This document shows, piece after piece, positions 36,717-45,536 of a DNA stretch of 64,000 bases (positions within the stretch are counted from its first letter, which is position 1; each line of letters opens with the position of its first letter). The stretch covers positions 1-64,000 of the forward strand of contig CAZWBA010000007.1 of the NCBI GenBank assembly GCA_964631955.1, in the 5' to 3' direction. The position numbers were made by a program, and so were the translations under genes. This stretch comes from CAMLJR01 sp964631955. Its GTDB lineage: Bacteria > Pseudomonadota > Gammaproteobacteria > Pseudomonadales > CAMLJR01. The notes below the pieces were generated by a model. It was given only the letters and a program-made list of their open reading frames with translations, searched no databases and was not told where the DNA came from.

Positions 36717-36923
36717 TTATTGCGCTCTGCGCGCTAAATTACGAAAGCGTCTGTGGCCAAGCCAACCACCGAAAGCTAGAAGCAGTGGCCAATAGAAAAA
36801 AATGGATACAACAAGATGGCGGCCAACACCCTCTTCGCCTTTTACAAAATTAGTTGTATACCAGTGAGTGAAAGCCGAAATCTCCGATGCGTAAATTGAT
36901 TCTTGCCCATGAGTCGCACGCAG
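36717..36923 (-). pseudogene. Remnant or non-ATG small ORF with a membrane segment
   Basis: A 68-codon open frame on the minus strand ends in a hydrophobic stretch (HLVVSIFFYWPLLLAFGGW) followed by basic GHRRFRNLARRAQ. It looks protein-like, but the frame begins right after a TAA and has no ATG or GTG; only CTG could start it. It may be the 3' remnant of a degraded membrane protein gene, or a real small membrane protein with an unusual start. It lies in a 349-base gap between convergent genes and is more AT-rich than its neighbours. Confidence 0.4.
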
Positions 36924-36990
36924 TTAATCGTGAACCATCCCAAAGATCTGGGAATTATCTTGAGCTCCCATCACACATCGCGTTGTAGCA

Positions 36991-37025
36991 AACAAAAAAG
37001 GCGGCAAATGCCGCCTTTTTTGTGA
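36991..37025. terminator. bidirectional rho-independent terminator
   Basis: The stem AAGGCGGC / GCCGCCTT with an AAAT-type loop is flanked by six A residues on the left and six T residues on the right. It serves the minus-strand SDR that ends at 37034 and any plus-strand read-through. Confidence 0.9.
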
Positions 37026-37033
37026 AACGCAAA

Positions 37034-37813
37034 TTAACGCGGTTGCATCCGAATCGCGCCATCCAAACGAATTGTTTCACCATTAACGTAACCATTGCGA
37101 ACAATCTCAAGCGCCATGCTCGCGTATTCGTCGGCATTACCGAGACGCGGCGGGAACGGCACCATCGCGCCGAGTGCATCTTTCATCGATTGCGGTGCAC
37201 GCGCCATTGCGGGCGTATCGAAAATACCTGGCTGCAATGTGTTTACACGAATGCCTTCACGCGACAGATCGCGAGCTATCGTCAATGTCATGCCGACGAT
37301 GCCCGCTTTCGCTGCCGAGTAAGCCGCTTGGCCCATTTGGCCTTCGGTCGCCGCCGCGGATGCGGTGTTGATGAGAACGCCGCGCTCGCCGTCGATCGGT
37401 TCGAGCGTCATCATGCCGGCGGCAGCGCGCGTGATGCAGCGGAATGTGCCGACGGTATTCAGTTTCAGCACCCATTCGAATTTATCGGATGGGAAAAATT
37501 TGATCTCACCGGTTTCCTTGTCGCGACGCGCGGTCGGAATTGCATTGCCGCCGCCAGCACAGCACACCAGCACGCGCTCCTGGCCATTCGCGGCCCGCGC
37601 CTTCGCAAACGCCTCGTCTACACTTTCATCCGATAAAACGTCGCAGCGACAGAAAATCGATCCGGTTTCCGCCGCCATTTTTTCGCCGATGTCGTCGTTG
37701 AGATCGAAGATCGCTACTTTAACGCCCGCCGCGCGCAATGCCTTCACGGTAGCGAGACCAAGACCCGAGGCGCCGCCAGTGACAACAGCCGCGATTGAGG
37801 AATCAATTTTCAT
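37034..37813 (-). CDS. SDR, 3-hydroxyacyl-CoA dehydrogenase type-2-like
   Basis: The 259-residue SDR has the cofactor motif GGASGLGLAT near residue 12 and the NAD-binding aspartate in IFDLNDD. The catalytic region is TASAAATEGQMGQAAYSAAK. The MTLTIARDLSREGIRVNTLQPGIFDTP segment resembles the HSD10-type 3-hydroxyacyl-CoA dehydrogenases. It probably acts in beta-oxidation of a CoA-linked side chain. The ATG at 37813 follows GGAGAAAG; the frame extends 11 residues upstream but without a better start. Confidence 0.88.
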   Translation of the reverse strand: MKIDSSIAAVVTGGASGLGLATVKALRAAGVKVAIFDLNDDIGEKMAAETGSIFCRCDVLSDESVDEAFAKARAANGQERVLVCCAGGGNAIPTARRDKETGEIKFFPSDKFEWVLKLNTVGTFRCITRAAAGMMTLEPIDGERGVLINTASAAATEGQMGQAAYSAAKAGIVGMTLTIARDLSREGIRVNTLQPGIFDTPAMARAPQSMKDALGAMVPFPPRLGNADEYASMALEIVRNGYVNGETIRLDGAIRMQPR

Positions 37814-37967
37814 AGCTTTCTCCAGTTTTTTTTGATGAATGGCCAAGAGGTTTAATCAGCTTTTAATGAACAGGAAGACGGGATGAGTATTTAATTCAAC
37901 CGCTTTCTAACGCAGGCCGTAAGGTCCGTGCAACGTGGGGTTTGTGCAGTCCGGCTCTACCACATTC

Positions 37968-38011
37968 GTTCTTTGCAACAGCAGCATTAGTTCTTTGCAA
38001 CAGTAGTGTTG
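37968..38011. repeat. 22-bp tandem repeat overlapping the CoA-transferase promoter
   Basis: Two adjacent copies start with GTTCTTTGCAACAG and differ only in their 3' parts. Copy 1 is 37968-37989 and copy 2 is 37990-38011. Each contains the palindrome TTGCAA, and copy 2 includes the -35 element. This is a likely operator. Confidence 0.7.
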
Positions 38012-38022
38012 ATTAGTATGAT
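37995..38022 (+). promoter_or_regulatory. sigma70 promoter of the CoA-transferase gene
   Basis: TTGCAA (37995-38000) and TATGAT (38017-38022) are separated by 16 bases. The predicted start is near 38029, followed by GGAGGGGG at 38036-38043 and the ATG at 38050. The -35 lies inside the second copy of a tandem repeat, so the promoter is probably regulated. Confidence 0.7.
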
Positions 38023-38049
38023 ACCGGCCTCTTTTGGAGGGGGCACTTT

Positions 38050-39276
38050 ATGGCACAAGTAATGAAAGGGGTTAGAGTCCTCGAAGTCGCGCAGTTTACC
38101 TTTGTTCCCGCAGCAGGTGCCATCCTTGCGGACTGGGGCGCAGACGTTATCAAGATCGAACATCCAACGCGTGGCGATACGCAGCGCGGCTTCATCAAAC
38201 TGGGCGGTATCGAGACCGATCCGAACCGCTGCCCCTTCGTTGAACACCCCAATCGCGGCAAGCGCAGCGTGGGCGTCGACATCTCCACGCCCGAAGGCAT
38301 GGAGGTGATCTACGAACTGGCAAAAACTGCCGATGTCTTCCTGACCAATTACCTGCCGCACCAGCGTCAGAAAATGAAATTCGATATCGAGCACATCCGC
38401 GCGGTCAATCCGAAAATCATTTACGCGCGCGGCAGCGCTTACGGCGATAAAGGTGCCGAGCGCAATTTCGGCGGCTTCGACGGCACCGCATTCTGGAACC
38501 GCGGCGGCATGGCCGACGCGCTGTCCCCGAAAGAACTGGGCGGCCCGCTCTCGCAGGGTATTCCGGCCTTTGGCGATTCTATCGGCGGCATGAACATCGC
38601 CGGCGGCATTTCGGCAGCGCTGTTCCATCGCGAGCGCACCGGCGAGGCGGTCGAGCTGGACGTATCGCTGCTGAGTACCGCCTGGTGGGCGGCGGGCACG
38701 TCGATCGACATGGGTATCGAAGCCGGCAAGATCATGGGCAACCGCATGCCCCAGTCGGGTGGCAACCCCGGCAACCCGCTGATGGGCAATTACTACTGCG
38801 CCGATGGCGGTGTCATCAATATGTGCACGCTGACCCCCGGCCCGCATATCAGGAGCTTCTTCCAGCATATCGGCAAGCCCGAGCTGGCCGACGATCCGCG
38901 TTTCTCCGAAGTCAAGGCGCTGATGGAAAACTGGCAGGCCGCCAGCGAAATCATCGTCGCCGAATTCGCGAAGAAAGATTTCAAATACTGGCGCGAACAT
39001 CTGAAGACCTATTCGGGTCAGTGGGCGCCGGTACAGAGCCTGCTGGATATCGCGACCGACGAACAGGCGCTGGCCAACGACATGCTGTTCGAGGTCGAAT
39101 CGGCCGATGGCGGCGCGCCGATCAAACTCGTGCGCGGCCCCGTCCAGTTCAATCACGAGCCGGTCACAACCACGCGCGCCCCGCTCGCTTCGGAACACAC
39201 CGAAATGGTGCTGATGGAGCTGGGCATCGAGTGGGAACGTATCGAGCAACTGAAGGCGGCCGGCGCCATCGCCTGA
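38050..39276 (+). CDS. CaiB/BaiF-type (family III) CoA-transferase
   Basis: The enzyme moves CoA between an acyl-CoA and a carboxylic acid through an aspartyl-CoA thioester. The 408-residue protein has the family N-terminus KGVRVLEVAQFTFVPAAGAILADWGADVIKIEHP and the predicted nucleophile Asp144 in FGGFDGTAFW. It is a single gene with no paired subunit gene; such enzymes form interlocked dimers. It probably activates a dicarboxylic or ring-cleaved intermediate. GGAGG lies well placed before the ATG. A small cysteine protein and an acyl-CoA synthetase follow in the same direction. Confidence 0.93.
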   Translation: MAQVMKGVRVLEVAQFTFVPAAGAILADWGADVIKIEHPTRGDTQRGFIKLGGIETDPNRCPFVEHPNRGKRSVGVDISTPEGMEVIYELAKTADVFLTNYLPHQRQKMKFDIEHIRAVNPKIIYARGSAYGDKGAERNFGGFDGTAFWNRGGMADALSPKELGGPLSQGIPAFGDSIGGMNIAGGISAALFHRERTGEAVELDVSLLSTAWWAAGTSIDMGIEAGKIMGNRMPQSGGNPGNPLMGNYYCADGGVINMCTLTPGPHIRSFFQHIGKPELADDPRFSEVKALMENWQAASEIIVAEFAKKDFKYWREHLKTYSGQWAPVQSLLDIATDEQALANDMLFEVESADGGAPIKLVRGPVQFNHEPVTTTRAPLASEHTEMVLMELGIEWERIEQLKAAGAIA

Positions 39277-39442
39277 CGAAATGGCGCTAGCGCCCGAGAA
39301 GGCCGGCGCCGTCGCCAGAGATAGTGTCGATAGTCCTGCGCCTCAAGACATGCATGTCTTGAGGCGTTTGTGTTTAATCGCAGCTCGCGAAAGAACACCC
39401 ACGTACCACCACCCCGTTCAAAACATACGTACGAGAAGAGCT

Positions 39443-39733
39443 ATGAAACCCGGATCGAAACTCAAAAGCACAGTATGCGACACCGAAGTAATGGTTATTC
39501 GCGGCAGCGGCCTCGTTGTCGAATGCGGCGGCAAGCCGATGGCAGAAGACAAGCCAGCCACCCTCGGTGAAGTCGACCCCGCGTTCGCGGAAGGCACCAA
39601 AATTGGCAAGCGTTACGTCGACGCTGCCGGCACCGTTGAATTGCTCTGCGTAAAAGCGGGCAAGGGCTCGCTCGCCATCGGCGGCGTCGCGCTGCAGACC
39701 AAAGATGCCAAGCCGTTGCCATCGTCAGACTGA
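39443..39733 (+). CDS. Small two-cysteine conserved protein
   Basis: This 96-residue protein has Cys12 in VCDTEVMVIR and Cys28 in ECGGKPM, then a beta-rich C-terminal half with a third Cys in LLCVKAGKG. Proteins with this CDTEV...CGG pattern recur next to acyl-CoA synthetase genes in other bacteria, to my recollection. The role is unknown; a small metal-binding or redox partner of the ligase is possible. The start is taken at MKPGSKLK. It sits between the CoA-transferase and the synthetase on the same strand. Confidence 0.7.
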   Translation: MKPGSKLKSTVCDTEVMVIRGSGLVVECGGKPMAEDKPATLGEVDPAFAEGTKIGKRYVDAAGTVELLCVKAGKGSLAIGGVALQTKDAKPLPSSD

Positions 39734-39819
39734 GCAGTCGCCGGCACCGGACTTAACATTGTCTGCCGCCACCACCTGATGAATTCTTCGCTGCAAATTT
39801 CACCGTTCTAGGTTCGCTG

Positions 39820-41316
39820 ATGAATATTTTTCTCACTCTGCAAATGGCGGCCGATACCGATCCCGATCGTATCGGCCTGGTCTGCGACGACAAGCGCTGG
39901 TCGTACGCCGCGCTACGCAACGCCGCTCAGGGCGCTGCCGCTGTCATCGAAAAAGCGGGCTGCCAATACGTCGCTCTGCTCGATGAGAGCAGCGAAGCCG
40001 CGCCGATCGCACTGTTCGGCGCTGCGCTCGCGGGCATTCCCTATGTGCCGCTGAATTACCGCCTCGCCGATGCCGATCTCGGCGCCCTGCTCGACCGCAT
40101 CGCGCCCGCTTGCGTGATCGGCGATGTCGAGCGCGTCAAGCGCCTGAGCCCGAATGGCAATCACACCTGCCTGACCCGCGCGCAGTTCGTCGCTACCGCA
40201 GAAGCGGCTGCGGCAACGGCATCGGGCGAAGAAAAAGAAGGTGAAGGTATCGCTGCGCAGATTTTCACGAGCGGCACCACCGCGGCGCCGAAAGCTGCGC
40301 TGCTGCGTCACTCGAATCTGCTCGGCTACATTCTCGGCACCGTCGAATTCTGCTCGGCGTCCGAAGACGAAGCCGCGCTCGTGTGCGTACCGCCGTACCA
40401 CATCGCCGGCATCGCGGCGCTGCTCAGCTCGGTTTACGCGATGCGCCGCATCGTGATGCTGCCGGCGTTCGACCCCGATACCTGGCTCGATCTGGCGAGC
40501 AGAGAAAAAGTCACCAACGCGTTCGTCGTTCCGACCATGCTGTCGCGCATCATCGCGCGCATGGACGCCGGCGTGAAACCCGATCTGTCCTCGCTGCAGG
40601 CCATCGCCTATGGCGGCGGCCGCATGCCGCTGGAACTGGTCGAGCGCGCGCTCGTGCTGTTCCCGACGACCAATTTCACCAATGCTTACGGCCTCACCGA
40701 GACCAGCTCGACCATCGCCCTGCTCGGGCCTGAAGATCACCGCATCGCCTTCGCATCGAGCGATCCCGCCGTGCGCGCGCGTCTCGGCTCTGTCGGCAAA
40801 CCGTTGCCCACCGTCGAAATCGAAATTCGCGATGACGAAGGCAAAAAACTCACAGCCGGCGAGCGCGGAGAAATCTACGTGCGCGGCGAACAGGTCTCCG
40901 GCGAATACCGCGGGCGCTCCGCGCTCGATGCCGAGGGCTGGTTCCCGACGCGCGACGCAGGCTATCTCGATGCAGAGGGCTTCCTGTTTCTCGCCGGTCG
41001 CGCCGATGACGTTATCGTGCGCGGTGGCGAAAACATTTCCCCCGGCGAAATCGAAGACGTGCTGGCCACGCACCCCGCCATCGCCGATTGCGCCGCTGTC
41101 GGCGTGCCCTCGGTCGAATGGGGCGAAGCGGTCGGTGTCGCGATTGCGATTCGTCCGGGCCACGCAACGCCGAGCGATGACGAGCTGAAAAAGCTGGTCA
41201 AGGATCGCCTGCGCTCCTCGCGCGTACCGGAAAAAATCGCCGTGCTGGATACGCTGCCCTACAACGAAATGGGCAAGCTGTTGCGACGCAAGGTTCGCGA
41301 ACTTTTCAACAGTTGA
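39820..41316 (+). CDS. AMP-forming acyl-CoA synthetase (class I adenylate-forming)
   Basis: The 498-residue ligase activates a carboxylic acid to its acyl-CoA through an acyl-AMP. Motifs are FTSGTTAAPKAAL near residue 149, NAYGLTETSS near 287, GWFPTRDAGYLDAEGFLFLAGRADDVIVRGGENISP, and a C-terminal lysine in YNEMGKLLRR. It is typical of ligases for medium-chain, alicyclic or steroid acids, but the acid cannot be named. It lies 86 bases after the small cysteine gene, and a terminator follows. Confidence 0.92.
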   Translation: MNIFLTLQMAADTDPDRIGLVCDDKRWSYAALRNAAQGAAAVIEKAGCQYVALLDESSEAAPIALFGAALAGIPYVPLNYRLADADLGALLDRIAPACVIGDVERVKRLSPNGNHTCLTRAQFVATAEAAAATASGEEKEGEGIAAQIFTSGTTAAPKAALLRHSNLLGYILGTVEFCSASEDEAALVCVPPYHIAGIAALLSSVYAMRRIVMLPAFDPDTWLDLASREKVTNAFVVPTMLSRIIARMDAGVKPDLSSLQAIAYGGGRMPLELVERALVLFPTTNFTNAYGLTETSSTIALLGPEDHRIAFASSDPAVRARLGSVGKPLPTVEIEIRDDEGKKLTAGERGEIYVRGEQVSGEYRGRSALDAEGWFPTRDAGYLDAEGFLFLAGRADDVIVRGGENISPGEIEDVLATHPAIADCAAVGVPSVEWGEAVGVAIAIRPGHATPSDDELKKLVKDRLRSSRVPEKIAVLDTLPYNEMGKLLRRKVRELFNS

Positions 41317-41330
41317 TCGGGCATGAAAAC

Positions 41331-41370
41331 AAAAAGCCGCGTCCTTTTCGGAGGTCGCGGCTTTCTTTTT
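41331..41370 (+). terminator. rho-independent terminator of the acyl-CoA synthetase gene
   Basis: The arms AAAGCCGCG and CGCGGCTTT flank a loop of 14 bases and are followed by CTTTTTG. It lies about 15 bases after the synthetase stop. Confidence 0.85.
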
Positions 41371-41583
41371 GCCCGTGTTTTTGACGTTCCCGAGTTTTTC
41401 GATTCCGGCAGCAAAGAAACAATATTAAAAACACGTCATGTATTGTCCGTTGCCTGACAGGAGAACAGTGAACTAAGCTTGGAGCACAACGATAAAACAA
41501 CGATATTGCTCGCGTAATTTCAGCTTTCCCTGCCCTCTTGCATTAAATCGATACCAATAATTTTCAATGAGCGAGGAACGAAA

Positions 41584-43818
41584 ATGAAGGACGTATCGCA
41601 ACTGCCTCAACTACCGCCCACCACCCTTTCGAAAATCACCCCCTGCTCGCGAAAATTACTCGCAGTGTCGATTGCGATGATTGCGACGGCGCAGGTCCAT
41701 GCGCAGCCCGCTACACCTGCCAAAAGCGCGTTTGAAGAGATCACGGTGACTGCACAGCGCCGTACTGAACTCGCGGTTGATGTGCCGATTGCGATTACTG
41801 CGATCGATAGCAATCAAATCAACGATACCAATGCGCAGCAGCTTGCCGATTTAGCCAAATTAACGCCGTCTTTACGTTTTGATCGCGCCGGTTCGCAATC
41901 ACAACCGACCATTCGCGGTGTTGGCACATCGGTAGCCGTCGCTGGCGGAAGCTCGAATGTCGGCATTTACACCGACGGCTTTTATTCGCCAAACCCACTA
42001 GCCGCCGATTTTGATTTACTCAACATCTCCAGCATCCAAGTGCTCAAAGGCCCACAAGGCACATTATTCGGTCGCAACTCGACTGGCGGCGCCATTCTGG
42101 TAACCACGAAGGAGCCGACCAGCACTCCCAGCGCAGATATTTCCGCAACTTACGGCAGCTACAACACACAGCGTTATCAGGTTTACGCCACCGGCGGGCT
42201 TTTCGATAACCTCGCGGTTGATATCGGCGGGCAGCTGCGTAAAAGCGATGGCTTCGTAGATAACGTGCTGACCGGGAGCGACGATGATGCCGCCTACGAA
42301 AACTCATCCGTACGCATCGGCGCCAAACTCGATCTGAACGATAAGGTTTCAGCGCTATTGCGGTATTCGTATTCGGATAACGAAGACAATACCTTTGTCG
42401 CCGTCAACGCATATGAAGAAGATGGACGAGTGTTTGCCACCGGCGCAGCATTCGGCAGTGCTGTTGCAACAAAACCTTACGATGTATCCAATGATTTCAA
42501 GCCGGCGTTCAATGGACGGTCGAGCACCACCCAGCTCACCCTCAAAGCGGATTTCGATTTCGCAATGCTCACCTCCTACACGCAATATCGCGATGAGAGA
42601 GGCCGCAGCGAAATGGATTTCGACATGTCACCGATGCTGCTTTTCCACTACAAATACGACAACGTCGATACGGTTTTCACACAGGAGTTTCTGTTAGCGT
42701 CGACGGGAGAAGATCGCCTGCAGTGGACCACCGGGCTGTTCTATTTCGATAACAAAGCCATTTACGAAAATAATCGAAGCGCGGGCCCGGCCGTCAATGG
42801 TGGACGATTTACGCGCGATGGCGGTTCAGGCGTCGAGGTGCACACGCTGGCCGCTTACGGCGATCTAACTTATGAACTTAGTGACGAGCTTTATCTGACG
42901 GCAGGTCTGAGGTACAGCAAGGACAAAATCGATAACGCCTATTTTTACACGGCGCCAAGCCCTGGCGATGAAAATCTGATTCGCACCGATGTTGCAAAAA
43001 TCGACGACAATCAGCTCACGCCTCGTCTCGTCTTGCGTTACAAACCCAATGCATACTCCAGTATGTATGTGTCCTACACCGAGGGATACAAATCCGCCAT
43101 CCTGAATGTCGGCGGCGGCACGCTCGATGGCATCGAAGTCGATCCGGAAAAAATCAAGGCGTACGAAATAGGTTACAAGTACAGCTCCGGGCCGGTCATG
43201 TTCGACGCGTCGGTCTATTACTACGATTACAAGGATTTGCAGGTCGCGAGCTATTCGGGTGCGGCGAGCTACATAAAAAATGCCGCAACCTCCAATATTT
43301 ACGGCCTGGATACGCAGGTTCGTTACGCGTTCGACGACAACTGGGAAGCCAATCTCGGCATTGCCTACGTGCACACCGAATATGACGATTTTGCAGAATC
43401 ACAGGTCTGGAACCAGTGTACCAGCGCAGTTTTCTGCGGCGATTTTTATGGGGTTTTCGTGCCAGCGTATGCCGATGCTTCAGGCAACGAAATGCAGCGT
43501 GCACCCGAGTTCACTGCCACACTCGGCTTAACCTATCGCACCGATCTGGCGGCCGGTAAATTAGCCATATCCGGCCATGTTTATCACACATCCGATTTCT
43601 ACTTCGACTCGTCAAATCTCTACAAACAGGATGCATACGATTTGTTGAGTGCCCGTGCAGAGTGGACTTCGCCTTCCGGCCAGTACACCGTTGCCGTATT
43701 CGGCGACAATCTCACCGACGAGGAATACAGGAATCAGGTCTTGCCTCAGTATTACGGCGCCCTGTCAACCTGGGGCGCACCAAGAACCTTCGGCGTATCG
43801 GTAGGAGCACATTTCTAA
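41584..43818 (+). CDS. TonB-dependent outer-membrane receptor (second)
   Basis: The 744-residue receptor has a signal segment (about 20-45 ending AQPAT), a TonB box-like FEEITVTAQRR near residue 52 and a plug with VPIAITAIDSNQIND and LKGPQGTLFGRNSTGGAILV. A 22-stranded barrel is predicted, ending GVSVGAHF. It is of the same broad type as the receptor at 25651-28104 but clearly divergent. It is flanked by terminators on both sides, so it is probably an independent unit. The ligand may be a hydrophobic growth substrate rather than iron. Confidence 0.93.
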   Translation: MKDVSQLPQLPPTTLSKITPCSRKLLAVSIAMIATAQVHAQPATPAKSAFEEITVTAQRRTELAVDVPIAITAIDSNQINDTNAQQLADLAKLTPSLRFDRAGSQSQPTIRGVGTSVAVAGGSSNVGIYTDGFYSPNPLAADFDLLNISSIQVLKGPQGTLFGRNSTGGAILVTTKEPTSTPSADISATYGSYNTQRYQVYATGGLFDNLAVDIGGQLRKSDGFVDNVLTGSDDDAAYENSSVRIGAKLDLNDKVSALLRYSYSDNEDNTFVAVNAYEEDGRVFATGAAFGSAVATKPYDVSNDFKPAFNGRSSTTQLTLKADFDFAMLTSYTQYRDERGRSEMDFDMSPMLLFHYKYDNVDTVFTQEFLLASTGEDRLQWTTGLFYFDNKAIYENNRSAGPAVNGGRFTRDGGSGVEVHTLAAYGDLTYELSDELYLTAGLRYSKDKIDNAYFYTAPSPGDENLIRTDVAKIDDNQLTPRLVLRYKPNAYSSMYVSYTEGYKSAILNVGGGTLDGIEVDPEKIKAYEIGYKYSSGPVMFDASVYYYDYKDLQVASYSGAASYIKNAATSNIYGLDTQVRYAFDDNWEANLGIAYVHTEYDDFAESQVWNQCTSAVFCGDFYGVFVPAYADASGNEMQRAPEFTATLGLTYRTDLAAGKLAISGHVYHTSDFYFDSSNLYKQDAYDLLSARAEWTSPSGQYTVAVFGDNLTDEEYRNQVLPQYYGALSTWGAPRTFGVSVGAHF

Positions 43819-43831
43819 ATTTAACGCGTAA

Positions 43832-43867
43832 AAAAAAGCGCTTTGGTTTTTGCCAAAGCGCTTTTTA
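43832..43867. terminator. bidirectional rho-independent terminator
   Basis: A perfect stem AAAAGCGCTTTGG / CCAAAGCGCTTTT with a TTTTTG loop follows the TonB receptor stop. A- and T-runs on both sides allow it to serve the convergent E2-like gene as well. Confidence 0.9.
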
Positions 43868-43921
43868 AAATTCAATCGTGATATTTAATTAATTCACAAT
43901 TCCCTCTAATTAATTCAACGC

Positions 43922-44665
43922 TTAATTAAATTCGTACGCGTCCAACCACTCCGCCATCGCACGCAGGAAACGCGCAGCATCCGCGCCGTTAATCACACGA
44001 TGATCGTAGCTCAACGAGAACGGCAGGAATTGTCGCAACTCGGGCTGACCGTTTGCATCGGGAACGAACAGCGCGCGCGTACGCGTGATACCGAGAATCG
44101 CCACTTCCGGCGCGTTGATAATCGGCGAGAAGCTGGTGCCGCCGATGTGGCCGAGCGATGACAAGGTAAAGCAGCCGCCCGACATTTCCTGGATCGACAA
44201 ACCTTTCGTGCGCGCTTTTTCAGAAATAGCGATGATCTCATTGCTGATTTCATCGACGCTTTTCTTGTCGCAATCGCGAATCACCGGCACGAGCAGACCG
44301 GTCGGCACATCGACTGCGATGCCGATGTGATAATAATTTTTCTGAAACAGCGTGTTGCCGTCGGCGCTCAGCGATGTGTTGAATTGCGGGTAACGTTGCA
44401 TCACGGCAACCGATGCCTTGATCAACGCCGGCAGCAAGGTGCGCTTCTTATCGGGGTTTGCGGCATTCCACGCCTTGCGGCGCTGCTCGAACAATGTCAC
44501 ATCGACATCGTCGTTATGCGTAACGTGAGGAATCATCGACCAGTTGCGATGCATGACGCGGGCAACATAGGCCTGCACACGCCCCATCGGTTTCGCTTCG
44601 ACAGGTCCGAACGCGGACAAATCGTCGGCGGGCCACGGCAGCACGGCGGCAGGTTTATCGCTCAT
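43922..44665 (-). CDS. Stand-alone 2-oxoacid dehydrogenase E2 catalytic domain, no lipoyl domain
   Basis: The 247-residue protein equals only the acyltransferase core of E2 subunits. The active site YDHRVINGADAARF has His222 and the usual D/N position as Asn226, and CFTLSSLGHIGGTSFSPIINAPEVAILG is intact. There is no lipoyl domain and no E1/E3-binding domain, and no E1 or E3 gene is nearby. It may act as a free acyl-CoA transferase or use a lipoyl domain in trans. It lies downstream of a TetR gene and a thiolase gene on the same strand. Confidence 0.9.
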   Translation of the reverse strand: MSDKPAAVLPWPADDLSAFGPVEAKPMGRVQAYVARVMHRNWSMIPHVTHNDDVDVTLFEQRRKAWNAANPDKKRTLLPALIKASVAVMQRYPQFNTSLSADGNTLFQKNYYHIGIAVDVPTGLLVPVIRDCDKKSVDEISNEIIAISEKARTKGLSIQEMSGGCFTLSSLGHIGGTSFSPIINAPEVAILGITRTRALFVPDANGQPELRQFLPFSLSYDHRVINGADAARFLRAMAEWLDAYEFN

Positions 44666-44770
44666 TACAATGTCTCCAGACTAGGTGTGATGTAGGAATT
44701 TTTTGCTGCCGCACGACGACAGCGATCGATCAGAGGCGCGCATTTTACACGGCCGCGCCGTGTTCGACGG

Positions 44771-45454
44771 TCAGGTCGAGGGCTTTTCGGCAATTCGGGC
44801 ATCGACCTGCGCCGCCAGTGCAGGAAATTTTTCCCGGCGCAGCGCGCCATTCAAAATAAGACGCAACACTTCATCGGAAAAACGTTTCGCCATGCGTTTG
44901 CGACCCGCCGCCGTATGACTATGCGCACGCGCCCAGACCGGCCACAGGAATACGCTGACCAGCATCAGCACCGCATGCACGTCCCCGTCGACACCGGGCT
45001 GGGCAAAATCCGAATCGACGAATGAATCGATATGTGAGCGGTATAAATTCCAGAACGGATCGTTCGTCGGCTCGCTCGAACTCAGCACATCGTAGAGCCA
45101 GACGCGGCAGAACTCGGGGTTCTCCATCGCGAAATTCGCCAGGCTTTCGACCACTTCGCCGGGATCACGGCGCGGCGGACGCTCGCCGTTTTTGTCGACT
45201 TCGCCGAAAACTTCGCGGCACAGCTTTTCGCTGACCCACGCTTTCGTGGTGCTCAACAATTCTTCGCGCGTCGGGAAGTGGTGATACGCGGTGCCTCGAT
45301 TGACGCCGGCGAGCTGAGCCACCTGCGACACGCTGAGCGCTTCGAGACCATCTTTCGCTACCAGTTTTCCGGCAACCTCCAGAATGGCTTCGCGCGTGCG
45401 TAAGGGGTCTCGCTTGGCTCTTTTGGTTTTAACCGGGCTGGCGTCGCTCAACAA
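44771..45454 (-). CDS. TetR-family transcriptional regulator
   Basis: The 227-residue regulator has the TetR helix-turn-helix near residues 20-65 (REAILEVAGKLVAKDG, LSVSQVAQLAGVNRGTAYHHFPTREELL) and a ligand-binding C-terminal domain. The start is a TTG at 45454 or the adjacent TTG; the context is poor, so the exact start is uncertain. A palindrome CTAATTA-N7-TAATTAG lies 80 bases upstream, so autoregulation is plausible. It sits between the thiolase and the E2-like gene. Confidence 0.85.
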   Translation of the reverse strand: MLSDASPVKTKRAKRDPLRTREAILEVAGKLVAKDGLEALSVSQVAQLAGVNRGTAYHHFPTREELLSTTKAWVSEKLCREVFGEVDKNGERPPRRDPGEVVESLANFAMENPEFCRVWLYDVLSSSEPTNDPFWNLYRSHIDSFVDSDFAQPGVDGDVHAVLMLVSVFLWPVWARAHSHTAAGRKRMAKRFSDEVLRLILNGALRREKFPALAAQVDARIAEKPST

Positions 45455-45536
45455 TGACTCCCAACGAACTCGACTGCTCAGACAAACTTAAGGCGGCACC
45501 TGAGGTTTTTCGGGGCCGCCAGCCAAAAAATTTTAT

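Noticed and set aside
37968..38011. Start of a CRISPR array
   Set aside because: There are only two adjacent direct copies with no spacers and they overlap a promoter.
37987..39249. 420-codon open frame antisense to the CoA-transferase
   Set aside because: No recognisable motif; the sense gene has a strong promoter, ribosome-binding site and family match.
39913..41163. 416-codon open frame antisense to the acyl-CoA synthetase
   Set aside because: It is Arg/Gly/Asp-rich shadow translation opposite a well-supported gene.
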